Positions 1-7,728 of a stretch of 64,000 nucleotides of DNA are shown here, in pieces. Every line of letters begins with the position of its first letter. Within the stretch, counting starts at the first letter, position 1. Below the pieces are notes generated by a model. That model ran no database searches, was not told the origin of the DNA, and was given only the letters and a program-made list of their open reading frames with translations. Made by a program: the position numbers and the translations under genes. Source of the DNA: PALSA-1296 sp038210275 (GTDB taxonomy: Bacteria > Bacteroidota > Ignavibacteria > Palsa-1295); NCBI GenBank assembly GCA_038210275.1, contig JBBQWV010000015.1, forward strand, positions 1-64,000. The letters are read 5' to 3'.

Positions 1-101
1 AATAAACGTTTCTTTCCTCCCTTGGCGTCATATTATCTCCCGCCCCTGTTCCCCGGCCCAAAACACCCCCCCCCCCCACTGGAGATACTGCCAATCGCAA
101 C

Positions 102-617
102 TTGCGTGTTTATTACAACGATCCTAAAAAGATAAAACTGAAATTCAAACTCTCTCTTGGTTCGGAGTTGGTTAATTGTAATTATGTTGATCTTGGTTCT
201 CAACATGGCGTGATCTTTTTTGATGAAGTTCAGCAGTTCAAAGGTAATTCAATAGAAGATTTTGATATTAATAAATTCGGTCAGGCTGTACGGATGCACA
301 AAGATTTCGAGCCGTTTGGCGTGAATGCAAATTTTGCGCAAGTCATGCATGATGATGATGGAGAATATATCCGCATCCGAACCTATGAGCGCGGAGTCGA
401 GGGCGAAACCCTTGCTTGCGGAACGGGCTGTATGGCAACGGCGATCTCTGCTTTTGGTCTGAAAAAGATAACAAGTCTTCCTATTCGCCTGAAAACTCAG
501 AGCGGAGAATTCGTAAAAGTAAACTTTGAAACTACGCTTGATGGCCATGTTCATAACCTTTCTCTCGAAGGAAGCGCCGTCCGCGGCAAAAGCGGGATTG
601 TGACAATCGAAGACTGA
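102..617 (+). CDS. dapF: Diaminopimelate epimerase, 3' part (5' truncated)
   Basis: This is the C-terminal part of diaminopimelate epimerase, which interconverts LL- and meso-diaminopimelate for lysine and peptidoglycan synthesis in the cytoplasm. The family's second catalytic cysteine lies in the ACGTG motif (C106 of this reading), preceded by the TYERG stretch with the conserved Glu-Arg. The usual NPH motif reads SQH here. About 100 residues of the N-terminal lobe, including the first catalytic cysteine (CGNG motif), are missing. The listed start is a TTG and is probably not the real one: the frame stays open upstream to position 6, but that stretch is C-rich, with 12 C in a row at 66-77, and does not look like dapF. 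I treat the gene as cut by the sequence edge or by a poor assembly end rather than as a true short protein. Confidence 0.85.
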   Translation: MRVYYNDPKKIKLKFKLSLGSELVNCNYVDLGSQHGVIFFDEVQQFKGNSIEDFDINKFGQAVRMHKDFEPFGVNANFAQVMHDDDGEYIRIRTYERGVEGETLACGTGCMATAISAFGLKKITSLPIRLKTQSGEFVKVNFETTLDGHVHNLSLEGSAVRGKSGIVTIED

Positions 618-632
618 GTCCGGTTTTGTCCT

Positions 633-640
633 TATCTTTG
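633..640 (+). promoter_or_regulatory. Putative -7 box (TATCTTTG) for the barrel gene at 693
   Basis: TATCTTTG matches the Bacteroidota -7 consensus TAnnTTTG and lies about 50 bases before the start codon at 693, directly after dapF. A clear -33 TTG at the usual distance is not visible, so the call rests on the -7 box and its position. Confidence 0.4.
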
Positions 641-692
641 TATTAATAATCACGTTTTAAAATCATCTTTTTTCATTTTTCCTACAAAAAAT

Positions 693-1385
693 ATGCGATC
701 ATCAAAACTTTCCCTTGTAATTCTACTTGTAGTTTTAAGTTTCTTCTTTACACAGAGATCTTTTGCTCAGGAAACAGATACGATGGCATATAAACATATC
801 GAATTTGGCGCGGGCGGGACGCTTGGCGCTTCGATCTTTAATGGCACCGTACCTGATGGCTCCAAGACGGATATTCACTTTCCCGCCTATTTGATTCAAG
901 CAATGGGAATATATTCTTTTCATCCATACTGGGGACTCGCTTTGGGAATTGGGTATGAATCTCGCGGCATGTTTTTTAAACAGCAGAACGTAACAGAACC
1001 GAATATAGATTATTCGCTGAATTACATTTCTATTCAGCCAAGTATTAAGTTCAAGCAATTTTTGCTCGGAGTAACGTTCGGACTTCCCTCAGGCGCTTCT
1101 TATAAGAGTAATCTTGGAAATGGCGTATCCTTCGATCGCTCTATCGGAAAAGATTCGGTGAACACATTGATTGATATTCGAATCGGCGGAATGCTGCCAA
1201 TCTTTGAGAATGAAACCGGCGCACTTTTTCTTCTCATCAATGCGTCTTGGAATGTAAGCGACGCATTTAATTTCGGATTCTTTACCCCGGGACAAACATC
1301 AACAGCTTCGATAACCAAAAGCCCGATCCATACGATTCAGATCGGATTTTCGTATCTCTTGGCACCGCTCGGAAAGACTCACTAA
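693..1385 (+). CDS. Outer-membrane beta-barrel protein
   Basis: A secreted protein of 230 residues. Residues 1-26 form a signal peptide (basic start, long hydrophobic core, cleavage after SFAQ). The mature part is rich in alternating aromatic and hydrophobic strands with Gly turns (for example GAGGTLGASIF and ALGIGYESRG) and ends in a hydrophobic strand near SYLLAPL. This is the general look of small PorT/OmpA-like outer-membrane barrels of Bacteroidota. No specific function can be read from it. It has its own likely promoter after dapF and is followed by a strong hairpin terminator. Barrel topology is inferred from the pattern only. Confidence 0.7.
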   Translation: MRSSKLSLVILLVVLSFFFTQRSFAQETDTMAYKHIEFGAGGTLGASIFNGTVPDGSKTDIHFPAYLIQAMGIYSFHPYWGLALGIGYESRGMFFKQQNVTEPNIDYSLNYISIQPSIKFKQFLLGVTFGLPSGASYKSNLGNGVSFDRSIGKDSVNTLIDIRIGGMLPIFENETGALFLLINASWNVSDAFNFGFFTPGQTSTASITKSPIHTIQIGFSYLLAPLGKTH

Positions 1386-1409
1386 GTATTCCATCATAAA
1401 AATAATAAA

Positions 1410-1440
1410 GGCGCAGAAAAAAACTGCGCCTTTTTTATTT
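1410..1440. terminator. Bidirectional rho-independent terminator
   Basis: GGCGCAG (1410-1416) and CTGCGCC (1424-1430) form a 7-bp GC-rich stem with an A7 loop, followed by a T-run from 1431. It sits between the convergent barrel gene and alpha/beta hydrolase gene. Its A-rich loop and flanks allow it to serve both strands. Confidence 0.85.
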
Positions 1441-2193
1441 CTGTCTTCCAAAAAAATCTACTGTCATCTCTGCGACTCGCTCAGGATAAAATTCCATTAC
1501 GATATGCTGTGTACTTGGGAAAATAGAAAGCTCGGAATTTGGAATCGTCATTTTCATATTCACTGCAATATCTACCGGAAAGAAATTATCTCGGTCGCCG
1601 TGAATGATAAGCGTAGGAGAGGTGATCTCTTTCAAGGATTCAAGTGGAATATTAATATCGCAGTCAGGTAATCTGAAGTTATAAAATGCCTGCGCCATTT
1701 CATGCCAATACTCAGGTCCGTAAATTTCATTTGCTTTCTTATAGTAGTCTTGTAATTTGGGGCTGAGCGATTCGGGAGATTTATAATATTTTTGTGCACT
1801 TTGCGGAATCATATATGTAGCTGAATCAATAACCATGGCACGCACAAGTTGTGGGGCGTATTTAGCAACACGCAGCATTGTCATGCCTCCCGAACTTGCT
1901 GCGAGGAAGTATGCGCTTTGAATTCCAAGTTCTTTGCAAAAGTTGATGATGTCACGGGAAAACTGTTCTTTTGTCCAATCATTTGTAGGATTATCGGAAC
2001 GTCCATGTCCCCGAAGATCAACGAGGTAGCATTTATATTTACTCGTTAAGATAGGCAAGAGCGGCGCAAATCTATCGCGAGAATTTGAACTGAAATTATG
2101 CAGACATATAAGCGGCTCGCCATCGCCGTGGCATTCATAGTAAAGTTCTACATCACCAACTTTTATGGTTTTCCCTAACCAGCCTTCAGACAT
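1435..2193 (-). CDS. Alpha/beta hydrolase
   Basis: A 252-residue alpha/beta-hydrolase fold enzyme. The visible triad is Ser101 in the nucleophile elbow A-S-S-G-G, Asp202 in HGDRDNFFP and His230 in STQHIV. The HNFSSNS stretch (32-38) supplies the oxyanion region and RGHGRSD follows strand 4, as in many esterases and C-C hydrolases. The substrate cannot be told. The frame is open further upstream to 2331, but that would overlap the start of the divergent phosphorylase gene and add an unlikely leader, so I chose the ATG at 2193, which starts MSEGW directly before the conserved fold. The 83-base gap to the divergent gene at 2277 must hold both promoters. Confidence 0.85.
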   Translation of the reverse strand: MSEGWLGKTIKVGDVELYYECHGDGEPLICLHNFSSNSRDRFAPLLPILTSKYKCYLVDLRGHGRSDNPTNDWTKEQFSRDIINFCKELGIQSAYFLAASSGGMTMLRVAKYAPQLVRAMVIDSATYMIPQSAQKYYKSPESLSPKLQDYYKKANEIYGPEYWHEMAQAFYNFRLPDCDINIPLESLKEITSPTLIIHGDRDNFFPVDIAVNMKMTIPNSELSIFPSTQHIVMEFYPERVAEMTVDFFGRQK

Positions 2194-2276
2194 CACTATA
2201 AAATTTAAATAAAAAATAATAGACTTCTTAAACACATTTGTTGTTTCAAGTAGCTCAAATTTGAATATACCAACGA

Positions 2277-4388
2277 ATGCCAGTAAACGAAATTTCAGAA
2301 TCATACATACAACTGCCTGAACGCATAGCACGTCTGCGCGATATTGCTTACGATCTTTGGTGGAGTTCGAATGAAGAAGCGCGGTCGCTTTTTCGGTCGA
2401 TCTCCCGCCAGTTATGGTGGAAGTGTGATCATAATCCTATCCAACTTCTTCATGAAGTGCCGCAAGACAGGTTCGCAGCTCTCGCAAGCGATCCCAATTT
2501 TCTTACTATCTACGATAAGCTTGTTGCGCTTTACGAAAATGATCTTGCCAGAAAAGACCGGTTTGTTCAAACTGAACATCCCGAGATCGGAAATAAAACA
2601 GTTGCCTATTTTTCTGCCGAGTATGGAATTCATTCCAGTCTGCCGATCTATTCCGGTGGACTTGGCGTCCTTGCTGGCGATCATATCAAGACGGCGTACG
2701 ATATGGGTATGCCGATCATTGCAGTCGGTTTTCTCTATCCATACGGATACTTTGAGCAGCATATCACTTCCGAAGGAGAGCAGGTTGCTGAATACCGACA
2801 TCTTGCTTATAAACAATGCCCTCTGAAGGAAGTTCTCACACCTGACGGCACTCCTCTGATCATCTCATTGCACCTTGGCAATGATAATAGTAAATTGCAT
2901 TTACAGATTTGGAAAGTGAATGTCGGCAATGTGACTATCTATTTAATGGACTCTGATTTGGAGCAAAATGATCCAGAAGATAGGAAAATCACGCAGCGAT
3001 TATATGGAGGCGATACGCTCTACCGTATGCGGCAAGAGATCGCCCTCGGAGTTGGAGGGGTACGCGCACTTTGCGCTCTTGGTATTAAGCCGGATGTCTG
3101 GCATGCCAATGAAGGACATGCATCGTTTATGTTCATCGAGCGACTGCGCGAAGAAGTGAAAGACGGCAAATCAATGGATGAAGCTCTGCGGCATATTCGC
3201 TCGACAAGTATTTTTACTACCCATACACCTGTTCCTGCCGGACACGATGCATTCAATCTTGAAACTGTTGCTGCGTATTTTCAGGAGACTATTCAAGAAC
3301 TTGGCATGAATGACGAAGAATTTCTCGCTCCGGGCAAACACGCAGAGTTATTTAACATGACCGCTCTTGCTATGAATATGAGCGACCGCCGCAATGCTGT
3401 CAGCTTAAAGCATGGAGAAGTGACGAGAGAAATGTGGAAGGAATTTGATCATGATAAATTTCCTATTACCAGCGTCACCAATGGAGTGCATATCCCAACG
3501 TGGCTTGCTCCGGAGCTTTCATCGTTATTCAGTTATGCGATTGATCCGAAATGGAAAGACCGATTGCGCGATCACGAATTATGGCAAGCTATTCATACCA
3601 TTCCGAATGCAGTATTGTGGTCTATTCATAGCGAACTCTCGCGGTCGCTGCTTCGCCATATCATTGATAATCTGCGGAATACTCAAGTGGATGAATCGGA
3701 AACTGAACTTGTAACACGTGGAGCATTTTATAATCCCTATGCATTCACGATCGGATTTGCGCGACGGTTTGCAACATATAAACGCGCAACACTTCTTTTT
3801 CATAATCCGGATCGTTTGGCGAAAATTCTTAATGACTCTACTCGTCCGATGCAAATTATTTTTAGCGGTAAATCGCATCCGGCTGATGAAGGTGGCAAAA
3901 CACTTATTAAACAGCTTTGGGATTATGCATCCGATCCCCTATTCCGAGGAAAGATTATATTCTTAGAAAATTACAATATGCACTCTGCAAAATTGCTTGT
4001 ACAAGGAGTTGATCTTTGGATGAATACTCCGCGCGCACCGATGGAAGCTTCAGGGACAAGCGGAATGAAAGCCGCAATTAATGGCGTACCGAATCTCTCT
4101 GTCCTTGATGGCTGGTGGTGCGAGGGCTATAACGGCAAGAATGGCTGGGCGATTCAAGCGCATGAAGGCGAAGATCCCCAGTTGCAGGATGCTAGCGACG
4201 CGTTGGAAATATACCGGTTACTCGAAGAAGAAATTATTCCTCTTTACTATGACCGTGATCTTGAGGACATTCCGAACGGATGGATGCAAGTCGTGAAAGA
4301 ATCCATGAGTTCGGTAATCCCTAATTTTTCAAGCGAGAGAATGATGAAGCAATATATTGAAGAGTTGTATATACCTGCAATGAAATAA
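2277..4388 (+). CDS. glgP: Alpha-glucan (glycogen/maltodextrin) phosphorylase
   Basis: A 703-residue glycosyltransferase family 35 enzyme that releases glucose-1-phosphate from alpha-1,4-glucans in the cytoplasm. The N-terminal DLWWSSN segment, the AYFSAEYG and GGLGVLAGDH motifs near residues 100-140, the NGVHIPTW loop and the C-terminal GTSGMKAAINGVPN motif are typical of the short alpha-glucan phosphorylase type. The pyridoxal-phosphate lysine is about residue 598 in GMKAA. At about 700 residues it is shorter than the animal and E. coli GlgP type (about 800-850), as expected of the short bacterial and archaeal group. No other glycogen gene is adjacent, so regulation with storage metabolism cannot be read from context. 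Confidence 0.93.
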   Translation: MPVNEISESYIQLPERIARLRDIAYDLWWSSNEEARSLFRSISRQLWWKCDHNPIQLLHEVPQDRFAALASDPNFLTIYDKLVALYENDLARKDRFVQTEHPEIGNKTVAYFSAEYGIHSSLPIYSGGLGVLAGDHIKTAYDMGMPIIAVGFLYPYGYFEQHITSEGEQVAEYRHLAYKQCPLKEVLTPDGTPLIISLHLGNDNSKLHLQIWKVNVGNVTIYLMDSDLEQNDPEDRKITQRLYGGDTLYRMRQEIALGVGGVRALCALGIKPDVWHANEGHASFMFIERLREEVKDGKSMDEALRHIRSTSIFTTHTPVPAGHDAFNLETVAAYFQETIQELGMNDEEFLAPGKHAELFNMTALAMNMSDRRNAVSLKHGEVTREMWKEFDHDKFPITSVTNGVHIPTWLAPELSSLFSYAIDPKWKDRLRDHELWQAIHTIPNAVLWSIHSELSRSLLRHIIDNLRNTQVDESETELVTRGAFYNPYAFTIGFARRFATYKRATLLFHNPDRLAKILNDSTRPMQIIFSGKSHPADEGGKTLIKQLWDYASDPLFRGKIIFLENYNMHSAKLLVQGVDLWMNTPRAPMEASGTSGMKAAINGVPNLSVLDGWWCEGYNGKNGWAIQAHEGEDPQLQDASDALEIYRLLEEEIIPLYYDRDLEDIPNGWMQVVKESMSSVIPNFSSERMMKQYIEELYIPAMK

Positions 4389-4399
4389 CTATTGTTCTC

Positions 4400-4509
4400 A
4401 TTCTGAGCATGCTTCTGCGACCATAGGAGCAGAAGCGAAGAATCTCGCAGGTAATCTTACCTGAAATTTCGGTAAGTCAAAGTGTGAGATTCTTCGCTGC
4501 GCTCAGAAT
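4400..4509. repeat. Nested inverted repeat element
   Basis: The gap between the phosphorylase and the next gene consists almost wholly of a nested inverted repeat. Outer arms ATTCTGAGC (4400-4408) and GCTCAGAAT (4501-4509) pair perfectly. Inner arms GCGAAGAATCTC (4435-4446) and GAGATTCTTCGC (4486-4497) are a perfect 12-bp pair. It lacks a T-run, so it does not look like a simple terminator. It resembles the short dispersed palindromic elements common in this kind of genome. Confidence 0.7.
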
Positions 4510-4535
4510 TACATATCTTTTTCTCAATTCTCAAT

Positions 4536-5117
4536 TTATCGCGGATCACTCTTGCGTTCTTTTGCTTCTTTCGGTTTCATATCAGGTTCTAATAAACTGA
4601 TCGTGATAACTCCCTCCATTCCGCACTGACTTTCCGAATCCGGTTCGACTTTCGACATCCTATTATACCGAGCGCCTATGCGCATAAATTTTTTCGGGAT
4701 TGGCGGTTGCAACTCGTATCGTTTTTTATCAGTTGCAAGAACGTACCAGCATCCAGCCTTATTTTTATGGATAATTCCCTTAATGTGTCTGTCAAAAAAA
4801 GGTGGATTATGCGGATGCATTACTGAATCCAGTACTTCGGTCACTTCCACCATGTGACCGATCATACAGATGGATGCCATCATCGGAGCCTGACGGACTC
4901 GAAGCGTCAGCATTCTTCCATCAACATGACAGGTCTGCAAAATTTCAGGAGATGCCGTTAGCTCGTACTTTATTTGCTTTGATTGGAGATACCAGCACCC
5001 GCCCTCAAGATCGGAATGATGCATCGTGCCCATTACGTTGAATTCTTTCTGCGCGAATGAAAGACCCGGTAAAGTAGAGAGAAGAAGTGCTGCAAGCGAA
5101 ATGTAAAGTCTTTTCAT
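4536..5117 (-). CDS. Secreted protein with two GCWY-type repeats
   Basis: A 193-residue protein that I do not recognise. Residues 1-22 are a signal peptide ending LSFAQ. The mature part consists of two similar domains of about 65 residues (29-95 and 114-177). Each begins G-x-(M/I)-H, carries a GCWY motif (Cys41 and Cys123), then a K-x-Y-E-L strand, and later a single Cys (Cys84 and Cys165) before a hydrophobic strand ending in E-V/L-L-E. The paired cysteines could make one disulphide per domain. The charged tail (KPKEAKERKSDPR) is low complexity. It probably acts in the periplasm or at the surface as a small beta-rich binding module. It stands alone on the minus strand. Confidence 0.65.
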   Translation of the reverse strand: MKRLYISLAALLLSTLPGLSFAQKEFNVMGTMHHSDLEGGCWYLQSKQIKYELTASPEILQTCHVDGRMLTLRVRQAPMMASICMIGHMVEVTEVLDSVMHPHNPPFFDRHIKGIIHKNKAGCWYVLATDKKRYELQPPIPKKFMRIGARYNRMSKVEPDSESQCGMEGVITISLLEPDMKPKEAKERKSDPR

Positions 5118-5231
5118 AATGTTAAACGTTTATAGTAAAATACGAAGAACTACCGTGAATGTAACGAGAACGCCGTTGAAAAGAATTAAGGCTTTGATAA
5201 CATGCGAAAAATTCGTTTGTAGATTTATAGT

Positions 5232-6326
5232 ATGAACATGGCAAAGCAAACTGACATCGTCATAAAAGCATCACAATTTGTCTCCGCTCTCTTTGATGAG
5301 CGTCTGCCAAATTTTTTGGTGTATCATACAATTGATCATACCATTCGTGTTGCAAAGACAACCCGGAAGATCGGTAAAGCGATGATGCTTGGAGAAGAAG
5401 GAATCGAAGTTGTCACTCTTGCAGGATGGTTTCATGATACCGGTTATATAGAGCTTTATCGCGGACATGAAGAGGTTAGCGTTCGCATTGCACAAGAATT
5501 TTTGGAGCAAGAAGGTTATCCAAAAGAAAAAATCGAGCTGGTCTGCGGCTGCATCAGCGCTACGAAAATCCCACAACAGCCGCATAATCTTTTAGAAGAG
5601 ATCGTTGCCGATGCTGATCTGGCAGGACTTGGAAGAAAATCTTTTTTTGATGACAGCCAGTTACTGCTCACCGAATGGGAGAAGGAATTTGATAAAACCT
5701 ATTCCGAGCAAGAATGGACGGAGAACAATATCAATTTACTGAGTGGACATAAATATTTTACAAGTTACGCAAAGGAAAAATACAGCCGAAAACATTCTGA
5801 GAATTTACAACAACTTCATCAACAGCTTCGCGAGATAAATTCATTCGACGATGTTTTCGTATCCAAGCATGAGTACGATACAGATAGCGTACCTAATATC
5901 GAATCCTTCATTCCTCATAGCGACCGCGAATCAGAATTTGAGGACATCTCAGATCTATATGTAAAAGAGGCAGCGGCAACCGACCAGAAGGCGAATATGA
6001 TGACTATGACGAATGTAGTAATCATCAGTATTTGCATCCTCACTCTTGTAATTTCTAAACTTGGCGTAAATCAAGTCCGAGGGATGATTCCGATATTTCT
6101 ATTGGCTTTAAACTCGATCGTATCGGCTCTGTATTCAGCACTTGCCGCGAAGCAAAATATTTCTGACGAGGCAACAGAAAGCGGATCGAGCCACAGAAAG
6201 ATTCTCTCCAAAAAGTACAGGTATTTGAACAGAAGCTATTCGATCTTTATTTATGGACTCGGCGTAGCTCTTTCGTCGATCATTGTGTACTATCTGGTCC
6301 GGCTTCTCTCTTGCGTGATCCGATGA
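5232..6326 (+). CDS. HD-domain phosphohydrolase fused to Pycsar-effector-like (PycTM/DUF5706) membrane domain
   Basis: A 364-residue fusion. Residues about 10-200 form an HD domain with metal residues His36 (IDHTIRV), His68-Asp69 (WFHD) and Asp127/129 (ADADL), and the family-typical GHEEVS and SATK segments. Residues about 238-360 match the PycTM (DUF5706) membrane module: a short helix with A-x-x-D-Q-K-A-N, two transmembrane segments (about 262-277 and 286-305), a cytosolic segment with K-K-Y-x-x-L, and a last transmembrane segment (337-357). In Pycsar defence, PycTM proteins are membrane effectors triggered by cCMP or cUMP. HD-PycTM fusions are frequent in Bacteroidota. No nucleotidyl cyclase lies next to it. 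The HD part may hydrolyse a nucleotide signal. ATGs at 5232 and 5238 are both possible starts. The 3' end overlaps the convergent cytochrome gene by 47 bases. Confidence 0.82.
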   Translation: MNMAKQTDIVIKASQFVSALFDERLPNFLVYHTIDHTIRVAKTTRKIGKAMMLGEEGIEVVTLAGWFHDTGYIELYRGHEEVSVRIAQEFLEQEGYPKEKIELVCGCISATKIPQQPHNLLEEIVADADLAGLGRKSFFDDSQLLLTEWEKEFDKTYSEQEWTENNINLLSGHKYFTSYAKEKYSRKHSENLQQLHQQLREINSFDDVFVSKHEYDTDSVPNIESFIPHSDRESEFEDISDLYVKEAAATDQKANMMTMTNVVIISICILTLVISKLGVNQVRGMIPIFLLALNSIVSALYSALAAKQNISDEATESGSSHRKILSKKYRYLNRSYSIFIYGLGVALSSIIVYYLVRLLSCVIR

Positions 6327-6924
6327 TCATTGAGACAAAATTTCCCCATCCTGCTGAGATGACCATGACAATATGACCGACAAAAAATAATACCAGTGCG
6401 CTCATTGAGAAGAAATGCCATATCCTCGCGCCATCGTACCCTCCGAATAAATAACCAAGAACTTGCATCTGCACAGGCCAATACATTACGAGTCCGCTGA
6501 GGATACCTGCTAATGCAGCAAAAGGAATAGAGGTATAGGCAAGTTTCTGTAACGGATTATATTTTTTTGTTTTTGGATGTTCTTTATTAATACGCAAATA
6601 ATATTTTATCATTGGCAGGACTCCTTTAACATCCGAAGGTTTAAAAAGAGTTGTTTCCCTGCCGTGTTTACTGATCGCATTATAGAGCCACCAGAGTAAT
6701 CCATTGACAACAAAAATCCACATCGCAAAAAAATGCCACTGACGTGCGCCGCCAAGCCATCCACCTAAAGTTAAGAATGCAGGCATCTTAAAACCAAAGA
6801 TCGGAGAGGCATTGTAAATCTTCATCCCGCTCGAAACCATAATTCCAAGTGCAATGACATTAAGCCAATGCGTCAGGATGACAATAAACGGATGAACGCG
6901 TTCACGCAATTTATTCTTGCTCAT
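6280..6924 (-). CDS. Cytochrome b561-type membrane subunit, partner of molybdopterin oxidoreductase
   Basis: A 214-residue integral membrane protein with four main hydrophobic helices and histidines placed as bis-haem ligands (His19, His64, His170, His184 from the chosen start). It resembles the cytochrome b subunits of thiosulfate reductase and formate dehydrogenase and the b-type partners of YedY-like molybdoenzymes. It starts 5 bases after the molybdopterin oxidoreductase gene ends and very likely passes electrons between quinones and that enzyme. The ATG at 6924 was preferred over an upstream TTG at 6948, which would overlap the previous gene by 19 bases. Its 3' end overlaps the convergent HD-PycTM gene. 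Confidence 0.85.
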   Translation of the reverse strand: MSKNKLRERVHPFIVILTHWLNVIALGIMVSSGMKIYNASPIFGFKMPAFLTLGGWLGGARQWHFFAMWIFVVNGLLWWLYNAISKHGRETTLFKPSDVKGVLPMIKYYLRINKEHPKTKKYNPLQKLAYTSIPFAALAGILSGLVMYWPVQMQVLGYLFGGYDGARIWHFFSMSALVLFFVGHIVMVISAGWGNFVSMIIGSRKREAGPDSTQ

Positions 6925-6929
6925 ATTTC

Positions 6930-7667
6930 TTATAGCCCTGCGAACCAATCATATCCCTGATCTTCCCAGTAACCACCGGGCTTTTCATTTGTCACAGTGA
7001 GTTTTTTCAACCACTTGGCGCTTTTATAACCGAGTTTTGTCGGCATCACAATTCGTACAGGTCCGCCATGATCAAGTGAGAGTGGTTTGCTGTACGCTTC
7101 GTAGCATAGCAACGTCTGAGGATGCATGACACTTTCCATATCGTATGGCACATAATAATCATCCCAGCATTCGGCAGAAAGATATTTTGCATTCTCATCA
7201 ACACCAGCTGCGCGAAGGACTAATGACAGCAAGGTGCCGCCCCATTTCGGATTCATACTCCATCCCTCTACGCAGACGTGCTTTGTTGTCATTACTTTTT
7301 TAGGAAAAGTTTTTAGAACATCAAGAGTATAAATTCCCGGATGTGCAACGAGTCCGGCAATTTCTAAATGCCAATTCGGGACATCGAATTTTGGCGGACC
7401 ATCATCTTTTCCATTCACTCTAAAACCTGATTCAGGTGTCGTTTCAGCGGGACCATATTCTTTGGCTAATTTGGACTTTGAGAAGACCGCACCTTGCACT
7501 GCATCGTTAAATTTCTGTCCGGATTGCAATGCTGGCAATGTTTTATCACCCGGTTCAGCATTGCATGATGCAAGTACGGCAAGAGAAGCCAAGCCAAGAA
7601 AATCTCGGCGCTTAATTATTCGATCAGAAAAAGATCTTTCTGAATCCGGTAAATTTCCTGTAGACAT
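6930..7667 (-). CDS. Sulfite-oxidase/YedY-like molybdopterin-dependent oxidoreductase
   Basis: A 245-residue exported molybdoenzyme of the sulfite oxidase superfamily. The N-terminus has a twin-arginine-like KRRDFLG (19-25), a hydrophobic stretch and a lipobox-like LASC (Cys35), so it may be Tat-exported and lipid-anchored. The cysteine that should ligate molybdenum is Cys132 in KHVCVEGWS. The regions DDYYVPYD, DHGGPVRIVMP and GYKSAKWLKKL are characteristic of the YedY/MsrP group. It is the first gene of a two-gene unit with the cytochrome b subunit just downstream. MsrP repairs oxidised methionine in the envelope, but the substrate of this relative cannot be deduced, because many family members act on other oxides. 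Confidence 0.88.
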   Translation of the reverse strand: MSTGNLPDSERSFSDRIIKRRDFLGLASLAVLASCNAEPGDKTLPALQSGQKFNDAVQGAVFSKSKLAKEYGPAETTPESGFRVNGKDDGPPKFDVPNWHLEIAGLVAHPGIYTLDVLKTFPKKVMTTKHVCVEGWSMNPKWGGTLLSLVLRAAGVDENAKYLSAECWDDYYVPYDMESVMHPQTLLCYEAYSKPLSLDHGGPVRIVMPTKLGYKSAKWLKKLTVTNEKPGGYWEDQGYDWFAGL

Positions 7668-7728
7668 TTTATCAACCGCGATATTTGTTTTTTAAACATC
7701 AAATCATTCTACAAAAATTCACATCGGC

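Noticed and set aside
249..653. Frame opposite dapF
   Set aside because: Antisense to the recognisable ACGTG-containing dapF; no own features.
2194..2331. N-terminal extension of the alpha/beta hydrolase
   Set aside because: It would overlap the divergent phosphorylase gene and adds a sequence without family likeness.
4500..7700. Complete Pycsar operon around the HD-PycTM gene
   Set aside because: Neighbours are a secreted GCWY protein and a molybdoenzyme pair. No cyclase is present, so only the effector-like fusion is claimed.
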